NCBI GenBank assembly: GCA_965365655.1
Contig: CBDUCN010000325.1
Span: 1 to 5,724, forward strand
Length of the DNA stretch: 5,724 bases
Direction: 5' to 3'
Source: JBFHNV01 sp965365655
GTDB lineage: Bacteria > Pseudomonadota > Gammaproteobacteria > HK1
Shown: positions 1 through 5,275 of the stretch, in pieces
Numbering within the stretch: the stretch's first letter is position 1
Layout of the letters: each line of letters begins with the position of its first letter
Program-made: the position numbers and the translations under genes
The notes under the pieces: model-generated
What the model was told of the DNA's origin: nothing
Database searches by the model: none
Seen by the model: the letters and a program-made list of their open reading frames with translations, nothing else

Positions 1-1902
1 TCGCCGGACGACCCCAAGTCCTTCGCGGCCATGCGCTACACCGAGGCGAAGCTGACCGCGTTCGCCGAGAGCCTGCTCTCGGAGCTGCGCCAGGGCACCG
101 TGGACTGGACCGCGAACTTCGACGGCACCCTGGAGGAGCCCGAGGTCCTGCCGTCGCGGCTCCCTCACGTGCTGTTGAACGGCGCCGCCGGCATCGCGGT
201 GGGCATGGCCACCGACGTTCCGCCGCACAACGTGCGCGAGGTGGTCTCGGCGTGCATCCGCCTGCTCGAGGACCCGAAGGCAGACATCGACGCGCTGCGC
301 GAGCACGTCCGCGGGCCGGACTTCCCGACCGACGCCGAGATCGTCACGCCGGCGGCGGACCTCGACGCGATGTACCGCACCGGCCTGGGGTCGGTGCGGC
401 TTCGCGCGCGCTACGAGAGCGAGGACGGCGCGGTGGTGATCACCGCGCTGCCGTACCAGGTGTCGGGCGCCCGGGTGCTGGAGCAGATCGCCGCGCAGAT
501 GTCGGCGAAGAAGCTGCCCTGGCTGGAGGACCTGCGCGACGAGTCGGACCACGAGAACCCGACCCGGCTGGTGCTCGTGCCGCGCTCGCGGCGGGTGGAC
601 GCGGAGCGCCTGATGTCGCACCTGTTCGCGACGACGGATCTCGAGCGCAGCTACCGGGTGAACATGAACGTGATCGGCCTCGACGGGCGGCCGAAGCTGC
701 GCAACCTGAAGGACCTCCTGAGCGAGTGGCTGACCTTCCGCACGACGACCGTGCGCCGCCGCCTGGAGTACCGGCTGGAGCGGGTGCTGGCCCGGCTGCA
801 CGTGCTGGAAGGCCTGCTGATCGCGTACCTGAACATCGACGAGGTGATCGCGATCATCCGCAGCGAGGACAGGCCCAAGCCGGTGCTGATGGAGCGCTTC
901 GGTCTGAGCGACGTGCAGGCCGAGGCGATCCTCGAGCTCAAGCTGCGCCACCTCGCGAAGCTCGAGGAGCAGCGCATCCGCGGCGAGCAGTCGGAGCTGG
1001 CCGCCGAGCGAGACGGACTCCAGAAGACGCTGGGAAGCGGCCGGCGGCTCAAGCGCCTGGTGCGCGACGAGCTGGCGGCGGACGCCGAGACCTTCGGCGA
1101 CGCGCGCCGCTCGCCGCTCGTCGAGCGCCCGCCGGCGCAGGCGCTGGAGGCGACCGAGATCCAGCCCTCGGAGCCCGTGTCGGTCGTGCTGTCCCGGCGC
1201 GGCTGGGTGCGCGCCGCGAAAGGCCACGAGGTGGACGCGGAGTCGCTGGCCTATCGCTCGGGCGACGGTTTCCGGGCGGTCGCGCGCGGGCGTTCCAACC
1301 AGAGCGCGGTGTTCCTGGACTCCACCGGGCGCTGCTACTCGCTGCCGGCGCACGGCCTGCCCTCGGCGCGGGGCCAGGGCGAGCCGCTGTCCGGGCGCCT
1401 CAACCCCCCGGACGGCGCGACCTTCGAGGGCGTGATGATGGGCGAGGGCGAGTGGCTGCTCGCCACCGACGCCGGCTACGGGCTGGTCGCGCGCATCGCC
1501 GACCTGCACGCGAAGAACAAGGCCGGCAAGAGCGTGCTCACGGTGCCCGCGGGTGCGCGGGTGCTGGAGCCGGCGCCGGTCGCCGACTTCGAGCACGACG
1601 AGGTCGCCGCGGTGACCACCGGCGGCCACCTGCTGCTGCACCCGGTGAGCGAGCTGCCGCGCCTCGCGCGCGGGAAGGGCGTGAAGATCATCCAGATCCC
1701 GTCCGCGAAGCTGAAGGCCCGCGAGGAGTACGTCGCGGCGCTCACGGTCGTGCCGGCCGGCGGCTCCCTGACCCTGCACGCCGGCAAGCGTCACCTGACC
1801 CTGAAGCCCGCCGACCTCGAGCACTACCGGCTCGGCCGCGGGCGGCGCGGGCGCAAGCTGCCGCGCGGTCTGCAGCGCGTGGATCGCATGCAGCCGACGT
1901 GA
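1..1902 (+). CDS. parC: DNA topoisomerase IV subunit A (ParC), 5'-truncated by window edge
   Basis: This is the DNA breakage-reunion subunit of topoisomerase IV. With ParE it decatenates daughter chromosomes and relaxes supercoils in the cytoplasm. The frame is open from base 1 (633 residues visible) and ends at TGA 1900-1902. It opens with DDPKSFAAMRYTE; the Tyr at 37-39 corresponds to catalytic Tyr120 of E. coli ParC, so about 107 residues, including the quinolone-resistance region, lie off the left edge. Then follow the tower domain (LLNGAAGIAVGMATDVPPHN at window residues ~59-78; ESDHENPTRLVLVPRS at ~182-197), the C-gate coiled coils (~246-370), and a ParC-type beta-pinwheel CTD from ~389 (PSEPVSVVLSRRGWVRAAKG ... 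GKGVKIIQIPSAK). Near-collinear similarity to E. coli ParC, including AKGH and LPSARGQGEPL in the CTD, favours ParC over GyrA. The ATG at 31 is internal, not the start. Confidence 0.97.
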   Translation, partial: SPDDPKSFAAMRYTEAKLTAFAESLLSELRQGTVDWTANFDGTLEEPEVLPSRLPHVLLNGAAGIAVGMATDVPPHNVREVVSACIRLLEDPKADIDALREHVRGPDFPTDAEIVTPAADLDAMYRTGLGSVRLRARYESEDGAVVITALPYQVSGARVLEQIAAQMSAKKLPWLEDLRDESDHENPTRLVLVPRSRRVDAERLMSHLFATTDLERSYRVNMNVIGLDGRPKLRNLKDLLSEWLTFRTTTVRRRLEYRLERVLARLHVLEGLLIAYLNIDEVIAIIRSEDRPKPVLMERFGLSDVQAEAILELKLRHLAKLEEQRIRGEQSELAAERDGLQKTLGSGRRLKRLVRDELAADAETFGDARRSPLVERPPAQALEATEIQPSEPVSVVLSRRGWVRAAKGHEVDAESLAYRSGDGFRAVARGRSNQSAVFLDSTGRCYSLPAHGLPSARGQGEPLSGRLNPPDGATFEGVMMGEGEWLLATDAGYGLVARIADLHAKNKAGKSVLTVPAGARVLEPAPVADFEHDEVAAVTTGGHLLLHPVSELPRLARGKGVKIIQIPSAKLKAREEYVAALTVVPAGGSLTLHAGKRHLTLKPADLEHYRLGRGRRGRKLPRGLQRVDRMQPT

Positions 1903-1904
1903 TG

Positions 1905-1928
1905 CCGTGCGGCCGGGCGGCCGCGTGG
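1905..1928 (+). terminator. GC hairpin just after parC, possible weak terminator
   Basis: Bases 1905-1914 pair with 1919-1928 (CCGTGCGGCC / GGCCGCGTGG, ten pairs including two G-U wobbles) around a GGGC loop, starting 2 nt after the parC stop. The position suits transcript termination or 3'-end protection. The downstream bases (ATTGCGATCTTCTAATG) are only modestly T-rich and contain no true U-tract, so intrinsic termination would be weak. Part of the stem may be chance in GC-rich sequence. Confidence 0.4.
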
Positions 1929-1954
1929 ATTGCGATCTTCTAATGTCCCCCGCG

Positions 1955-1982
1955 ATTGAATCCCGCGCGGCGGGCGCCATAT
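1955..1982 (+). promoter_or_regulatory. Candidate heat-shock (sigma-32-like) promoter of htpX
   Basis: A -35-like ATTGAAT (1955-1961; 5 of 7 to CTTGAAA) is separated by 13 nt from CGCCATAT (1975-1982; 6 of 7 defined positions of the sigma-32 -10 CCCCATnT). The predicted transcript start is near 1989-1990, about 42 nt before the htpX GTG. htpX is a known heat-shock gene in E. coli, which makes the match meaningful, but it is by eye only. Just upstream, TCTAAT at 1939-1944 is 5 of 6 to a sigma-70 -10 but has no recognisable -35, so a housekeeping promoter is an alternative or an addition. Confidence 0.45.
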
Positions 1983-2019
1983 CTCCGCACGCGGGCCGCC
2001 CGGCGTGCCCGCTCGTCAC

Positions 2020-2024
2020 AGGAG
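2020..2024 (+). promoter_or_regulatory. Ribosome binding site of htpX, decides the GTG start
   Basis: AGGAG lies 7 nt before GTG 2032. This selects 2032 rather than the upstream in-frame GTG at 2005, which would add nine residues (MPARHRRID) that do not look like HtpX and has no purine-rich site before it. Confidence 0.8.
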
Positions 2025-2031
2025 AATCGAC

Positions 2032-2955
2032 GTGAAGACCGCGGCGCTGTTTCTGGGAACCAACATCGCGATCCTGGCGATGCTCACGATGACCATGAAG
2101 GTGCTGGGCGTGGAGCCCTACCTCGCGAGCCAGGGCGTGGACCTGCAGCTCGGTCCGCTGCTGGTGTTCGCGGCGGTGTTCGGCATGGCCGGGTCGTTGC
2201 TGTCGCTGCTGATGTCGAAGTGGAGCGCGAAGCGCATGATGGGCCTCGCGGTCATCGAGCAGCCCCGCGACGCCACCGAGCGCTGGCTGGTGGACACCGT
2301 CCGCCGCCAGGCCGAGGCCGCGGGCATCGGCATGCCCGAGGTCGCGGTGTTCGACAGCCCGCAGCCGAACGCGTTCGCGACCGGCGCCAGCCGCGACAAC
2401 GCGCTGGTCGCGGTGAGCACCGGGCTGCTGCGCGCGATGGACCGGCGCGAGGTCGAGGCCGTGCTCGGCCACGAGGTGTCGCACGTCGCGAACGGCGACA
2501 TGCTGCGCCTGGCCCTGATCCAGGGCGTCGTGAACACCTTCGTGATCTTCCTGTCGCGCGTGATCGGTCACCTCGTCGATCGCGTGGTGCTGCGCAACGA
2601 GCGCGGCCACGGGCCCGGATTCTGGATTGCGACCATCGTCGCCGAGCTGGTGCTGGGCCTGCTTGCAACCATCATCGTGATGTGGTTCTCTCGCCGCCGC
2701 GAATTCCGGGCCGACGAGGGCGGGGCCGCGCTCGCGTCTCGCGAGGCCATGATCGGCGCCCTGCAGCGCCTGAAGGCCGGCCAGGATGACGCGGGGCTGC
2801 CGGACCAGCTCGCCGCCTTCGGCATCAAGGGGCGGTTCGCGCAGGGGCTGTCGCGGCTGTTCATGTCGCATCCCCCGATCGACGACCGCATCGCGGCGCT
2901 GGCCGCAGGCAGCGGCGGGACCGCGCCGCCGGCCGTGGACAGACGGCCCCGCTGA
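2032..2955 (+). CDS. htpX: Membrane zinc metalloprotease HtpX (M48 family)
   Basis: HtpX is an inner-membrane zinc endopeptidase that degrades misfolded membrane proteins alongside FtsH. The protein is 307 residues from GTG 2032 (E. coli 293). Visible features: N-terminal membrane segments at ~4-22 and ~41-62, the conserved LLMSKW at ~59-64, VIEQPRD at 74-80, NAFATGASRDNALVAVSTGLL (~113-133), the zinc motif HEVSH at 147-151 (His147 and His151 as ligands, Glu148 catalytic), hydrophobic stretches at ~159-183 and ~197-219, and EFRAD at 224-228, where Glu224 is the expected third zinc ligand. MSHPPIDDRIAAL near the end is the family C-terminal signature. A Pro/Arg-rich tail of about 15 residues extends past the E. 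coli homologue. Its own promoter probably lies in 1939-1982, and efp follows after only 39 nt, so read-through into efp is likely. A paralogous M48 protease is possible but the full-length match makes HtpX firm. Confidence 0.96.
   Translation: MKTAALFLGTNIAILAMLTMTMKVLGVEPYLASQGVDLQLGPLLVFAAVFGMAGSLLSLLMSKWSAKRMMGLAVIEQPRDATERWLVDTVRRQAEAAGIGMPEVAVFDSPQPNAFATGASRDNALVAVSTGLLRAMDRREVEAVLGHEVSHVANGDMLRLALIQGVVNTFVIFLSRVIGHLVDRVVLRNERGHGPGFWIATIVAELVLGLLATIIVMWFSRRREFRADEGGAALASREAMIGALQRLKAGQDDAGLPDQLAAFGIKGRFAQGLSRLFMSHPPIDDRIAALAAGSGGTAPPAVDRRPR
2931..2948 (+). other. Small hairpin over the last htpX codons
   Basis: GGCCGT (2931-2936) and ACGGCC (2943-2948) are perfect inverted arms around a 6-nt loop, just before the htpX stop. 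There is no T-run after it, so it is not a convincing terminator. It might be an attenuator or RNA-processing element between htpX and efp, or chance. Confidence 0.25.
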
Positions 2956-2975
2956 CGCGGGACACCCCGAATACC

Positions 2976-2989
2976 AGGAGACAGCAAGG
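2976..2989 (+). promoter_or_regulatory. Ribosome binding region of efp, oddly spaced
   Basis: The strong AGGAG (2976-2980) sits 14 nt before the efp ATG at 2995, farther than usual. A weaker AAGG (2986-2989) has 5-nt spacing. The family N-terminus fixes the ATG, so either the weak site is used or the strong one works at long range. Confidence 0.5.
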
Positions 2990-2994
2990 CGCCC

Positions 2995-3564
2995 ATGGCC
3001 AGCTACAGCACCAGTGAATTCAAGTCGGGCCTGAAGATCATGATCGACGGCGACCCGTGCTCGATCGTCGAGAACGAGTTCGTGAAGCCCGGCAAGGGGC
3101 AGGCCTTCAGCCGGGTCCGTTTCCGCAACCTGAAGACCGGCCGTGTGGTCGAGCGCACCTTCAAGTCCGGGGACTCGGTGGAGGCCGCCGACGTGATGGA
3201 GGTGGACATGCAGTACCTCTACAGCGACGGTGAGGCCTGGCACTTCATGAACCCGTCGTCCTTCGAGCAGGTGGCCGCGGACGAGACCGCGGTCGCCGAC
3301 GCCCGCAACTGGCTCAAGGAGCAGGACACCTGCACGCTGACGCTGTGGAACGGTTCGCCGATCGCCGTCACGCCGCCGAACTTCGTCGTGCTGCAGATCA
3401 CGGAGACCGATCCCGGCGTTCGCGGAGACACCGCGAGCGGCGCGACCAAGCCGGCCACCGTGGAGACCGGCGCGGTCATCAAGGTTCCGCTGTTCGTGGA
3501 CCAGGGCGAGATGATCCGCATCGACACGCGCACCGGCGCGTACGTGTCCCGGGTCAAGGACTGA
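2995..3564 (+). CDS. efp: Translation elongation factor P (lysine-34 type)
   Basis: EF-P binds between the ribosomal P and E sites and restores peptide bond formation at consecutive prolines. The protein is 189 residues (E. coli 188) and the start MASYSTSEFKSGLKIM aligns directly with the E. coli N-terminus. Domain I (~1-64) carries the tip loop VKPGKGQAF, with Lys34 the expected site of post-translational modification. A lysine here, not arginine, indicates the beta-lysylation route and not EarP rhamnosylation. Two OB-fold domains follow (~65-127 and ~129-189), with TLWNGSPIAVTPPNFV at ~115-130 and the C-terminal family signature IDTRTGAYVSRVKD. The modification enzyme gene epmA lies 40 nt downstream, which confirms the pairing. 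No promoter is evident in the 39 nt before it, so co-transcription with htpX, or a promoter inside htpX, is inferred. The protein itself contains TPPNF, a proline pair normal for the family. Confidence 0.98.
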   Translation: MASYSTSEFKSGLKIMIDGDPCSIVENEFVKPGKGQAFSRVRFRNLKTGRVVERTFKSGDSVEAADVMEVDMQYLYSDGEAWHFMNPSSFEQVAADETAVADARNWLKEQDTCTLTLWNGSPIAVTPPNFVVLQITETDPGVRGDTASGATKPATVETGAVIKVPLFVDQGEMIRIDTRTGAYVSRVKD

Positions 3565-3581
3565 GAGCCTCCCTGAGCCCC

Positions 3582-3599
3582 CGCGGGCACGCGCCCGCG
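3582..3599 (+). other. Hairpin between efp and epmA, ending 5 nt before the epmA start
   Basis: CGCGGGC (3582-3588) pairs perfectly with GCCCGCG (3593-3599) around an ACGC loop. No T-run follows, so it is not an obvious terminator. It fills the position where a ribosome binding site for epmA would be and could damp epmA translation or partly attenuate transcription after efp. Chance in GC-rich DNA is possible. Confidence 0.4.
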
Positions 3600-3604
3600 C
3601 TCCG

Positions 3605-4552
3605 ATGACCGGCGCCGACTGGCGGCCGACCGCGACCCGGCACGCGCTCGTGCGCCGCGCGGGCCTGCTCGCGCGGGCGCGGGCGTTCTTCGCCGCCCGC
3701 GGGGTGCTCGAGGTGAGCACGCCGTGCCTGGCCGCGAGCTGTGCCCAGGACCCCGGACTGTCGATCGTCGAAGCGCGCTTCCCGCAGGACCCGCAGCGCC
3801 GGCTGTTCCTGCAGCCCTCCCCGGAGGCCGCGATGAAGCGGCTGCTGGCCGCGGGCAGCGGGCCCGTCTACCAGATCGGGCCGGCCTTCCGCGCCGGCGA
3901 GAGCGGGGCCCGCCACAACCCGGAGTTCACGCTGCTCGAGTGGTACCGGCCCGGATTCGACCTCGAGGCGCTGATCGCCGAGGTGGACGCGCTGCTGGAG
4001 GCGTTGCTCGGACGGCCCGCGGGCCGGGTGGTGTCGTACCGCGACGTGTTCTCTCGCGCCGTCGGGCTGGACCCGCTGCGCGCCGGCGACGACGCGCTGC
4101 GCGACGCGGCGGCGCACGCCGGCGCGCACGACCCCGCGGGGCTCGACCGGGACGCATTGCTCGACCTGCTGTTCACGCACCGGGTGGAGCCGGCGCTGGG
4201 CGCAGGCGTCGTGCACGTGACCGGCTATCCGGCCAGCCAGGCCGCGATGGCGCGCGCGGATGGGGAGACCTGCCGCCGCGTCGAGGTGTACGTGGACGGC
4301 GTCGAGCTCGCCAACGGCTACGAGGAGCTCGCCTGCGCGGCCGAGCAGCGCGCGCGCTTCGAGCGCGACGCGCGGGAGCGGGCGGCGCGCGGGCTGCCGG
4401 CGCTGCCGCTGGACGAGGCGCTGCTCGGCGCGCTGGCCCACGGGCTGCCGGCGACCAGCGGCATCGCGCTCGGGTTCGACCGCCTCGCGATGCTCGCGCT
4501 GGGCCACGACGACATCGGCGGTGTGATCGCGTTCCCGCTGCGCCCGGGATGA
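3605..4552 (+). CDS. epmA: EF-P--(R)-beta-lysine ligase EpmA (LysRS paralogue; also PoxA/GenX/YjeA)
   Basis: EpmA activates (R)-beta-lysine with ATP and transfers it to Lys34 of EF-P; it is a class II lysyl-tRNA synthetase catalytic core without the tRNA anticodon-binding OB domain. The protein is 315 residues (E. coli 325) and begins directly with the catalytic domain. Visible: motif 1 region RGVLEVSTPCL (~32-42), QPSPEAAMKRLL (70-81), motif 2 FRAGESGARHNPEFTLLEWY (95-114), YPASQAAMARA (~208-218), VDGVELANGYEEL (230-242; Glu234 and Asn237 in the amino-acid pocket), RAARGLP (259-265), and motif 3 GIALGFDRLAMLALG (286-300). Ala288 aligns with E. coli EpmA Ala298, the residue that distinguishes this enzyme from the Gly of true LysRS. 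ATG 3605 is chosen because MTGADWRPTA aligns with the E. coli start, although no Shine-Dalgarno precedes it. Likely co-transcribed with efp. The beta-lysine source gene epmB is not in the window. Confidence 0.96.
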   Translation: MTGADWRPTATRHALVRRAGLLARARAFFAARGVLEVSTPCLAASCAQDPGLSIVEARFPQDPQRRLFLQPSPEAAMKRLLAAGSGPVYQIGPAFRAGESGARHNPEFTLLEWYRPGFDLEALIAEVDALLEALLGRPAGRVVSYRDVFSRAVGLDPLRAGDDALRDAAAHAGAHDPAGLDRDALLDLLFTHRVEPALGAGVVHVTGYPASQAAMARADGETCRRVEVYVDGVELANGYEELACAAEQRARFERDARERAARGLPALPLDEALLGALAHGLPATSGIALGFDRLAMLALGHDDIGGVIAFPLRPG

Positions 4553-4605
4553 GCGCGCGGGGCCGGACGCAGCCGGGGCGGTTCGGGGCCGCCGTGCAGG
4601 GGGAC

Positions 4606-4611
4606 TAGAAT
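4606..4611 (+). promoter_or_regulatory. Candidate housekeeping -10 element upstream of rpoE
   Basis: TAGAAT matches the sigma-70 -10 at 5 of 6 positions and sits in an otherwise GC-rich gap. The -35 region (TTCGGG at 4582-4587, 18 nt upstream) is poor. It lies inside a short inverted repeat (GGGGA 4600-4604 / TCCCC 4611-4615), which could be an operator or chance. It would act as a basal promoter upstream of the sigma-E-like one. Confidence 0.4.
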
Positions 4612-4617
4612 CCCCGG

Positions 4618-4645
4618 CGAACCAATCCCGCCCGCGCCGGTCTAC
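4618..4645 (+). promoter_or_regulatory. Candidate sigma-E autoregulatory promoter of rpoE
   Basis: CGAACCA (4618-4624) keeps the GAAC core of the sigma-E -35 GGAACTT. After a 15-nt spacer comes GTCTAC (4640-4645), 5 of 6 to the sigma-E -10 GTCTAA. The expected transcript start is near 4651, about 40 nt before the rpoE GTG. Autoregulation of rpoE by its own product is established in E. coli. The match is by eye, and only 4 of 7 in the -35. Confidence 0.45.
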
Positions 4646-4677
4646 ACGCGTGGCGGGGCCCGGCTGCGGTACAGGAC

Positions 4678-4683
4678 GAGGAG
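4678..4683 (+). promoter_or_regulatory. Ribosome binding site of rpoE, supports the GTG start
   Basis: GAGGAG lies 9 nt before GTG 4693. No upstream ATG in this frame competes, and the protein aligns with RpoE from this point. Confidence 0.75.
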
Positions 4684-4692
4684 CAGGCCGAA

Positions 4693-5268
4693 GTGGCCGA
4701 CACGGGTCCCGACAGGCTGCTTGTCGAACGTGCGCAGGGCGGGGACCGGCGCGCCTTCGACCTGCTGGTGCTCAAGTACCAGGCCCGGCTGGTGAACCTG
4801 ATTGGCCGCTACGTGCGCGATCACGCCGACGTGATGGACATCGCCCAGGAGGCCTTCATCAAGGCCTACCGGGCGCTGCCGGGATTCCGGGGCGACAGCG
4901 CCTTCTACACCTGGCTCTACCGGATCGCGATCAATACGGCCAAGAACCACCTCGCGTCCCCGTCGCGGCGCATGAGCGAGGCGGCGGTGGACGTGCAGGA
5001 GGCCGAGCTCGGGGTCGCTCCCGAGGAGCTGCGCGAGACCGCGACCCCGGAGCGCCTCGCGCTGCGCGACGAGGTGGAGCGCGCGGTGCTCGACGCCCTG
5101 GAGGCGTTGCCGGAGGATCTGCGCACGGCCGTCACCCTGCGCGAGCTGGAGGGAATGAGCTACGAGGAGATCGCCCTCGCGATGGACTGTCCCATCGGAA
5201 CCGTGCGCTCGCGGATCTTCCGGGCGCGAGAGGCCATCAACAGGCGGCTAGAGCCGCTGATCGGGTGA
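4693..5268 (+). CDS. rpoE: RNA polymerase ECF sigma factor RpoE (sigma-E / sigma-24, AlgU-like)
   Basis: This extracytoplasmic-function sigma factor directs RNA polymerase to envelope-stress genes and is held inactive by RseA. It has 191 residues (E. coli also 191), from GTG 4693. The sigma-2 domain covers ~20-90, with DIAQEAFIKAYRAL at 49-62 (core binding) and FRGDSAFYTWLYRIAINTAK at 65-84 (-10 recognition), nearly identical to E. coli. A variable acidic linker follows (~90-125). The sigma-4 domain is ~128-185, with LPEDLRTAVTLRELEGMSYE (139-158) and the helix-turn-helix ending in DCPIGTVRSRIFRAREAI (165-182). No sigma-3 domain, as expected for ECF factors. rseA starts 7 nt after the stop, the standard sigma/anti-sigma operon order. 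In alginate-producing relatives the orthologue is named algU or algT. Confidence 0.97.
   Translation: MADTGPDRLLVERAQGGDRRAFDLLVLKYQARLVNLIGRYVRDHADVMDIAQEAFIKAYRALPGFRGDSAFYTWLYRIAINTAKNHLASPSRRMSEAAVDVQEAELGVAPEELRETATPERLALRDEVERAVLDALEALPEDLRTAVTLRELEGMSYEEIALAMDCPIGTVRSRIFRAREAINRRLEPLIG
5264..5268 (+). promoter_or_regulatory. Ribosome binding site of rseA overlapping the rpoE stop codon
   Basis: GGTGA, complementary to the 3' end of 16S rRNA, contains the rpoE TGA stop (5266-5268) and lies 7 nt before ATG 5276. This arrangement favours translational coupling between the sigma factor and its inhibitor. Confidence 0.5.
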
Positions 5269-5275
5269 ACGAACG

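Noticed and set aside
1..1902. Gyrase subunit A instead of ParC
   Set aside because: The C-terminal domain follows E. coli ParC closely (AKGH, LPSARGQGEPL, GKGVKIIQIPSAK) and lacks the canonical GyrA-box form as far as I can see.
252..1943. 563-residue open frame on + strand overlapping parC
   Set aside because: It lies in another frame of a strongly conserved gene and its product is Arg/Ala/Gly/Pro-rich, the usual shadow of GC-rich coding DNA.
2005..2031. Longer htpX with GTG start at 2005
   Set aside because: AGGAG at 2020-2024 would lie inside the gene, and the extra nine residues do not match HtpX; 2032 fits both the ribosome binding site and homology.
2956..2994. Dedicated promoter for efp
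   Set aside because: No convincing -35/-10 pair in these 39 nt; a promoter within htpX cannot be excluded.
3554..4507. 317-residue open frame on - strand opposite epmA
   Set aside because: Antisense to an unmistakable EpmA; composition is Arg/Gln/Gly-rich with no recognisable motif.
3605..4552. A true lysyl-tRNA synthetase
   Set aside because: No N-terminal anticodon-binding domain, length about 315, Ala288 in place of the LysRS Gly, and it follows efp directly.
4577..4593. Terminator after epmA (GGCGG / CCGCC)
   Set aside because: Only 5 bp around a 7-nt loop, no T-run, and it overlaps the region where the rpoE -35 would lie.
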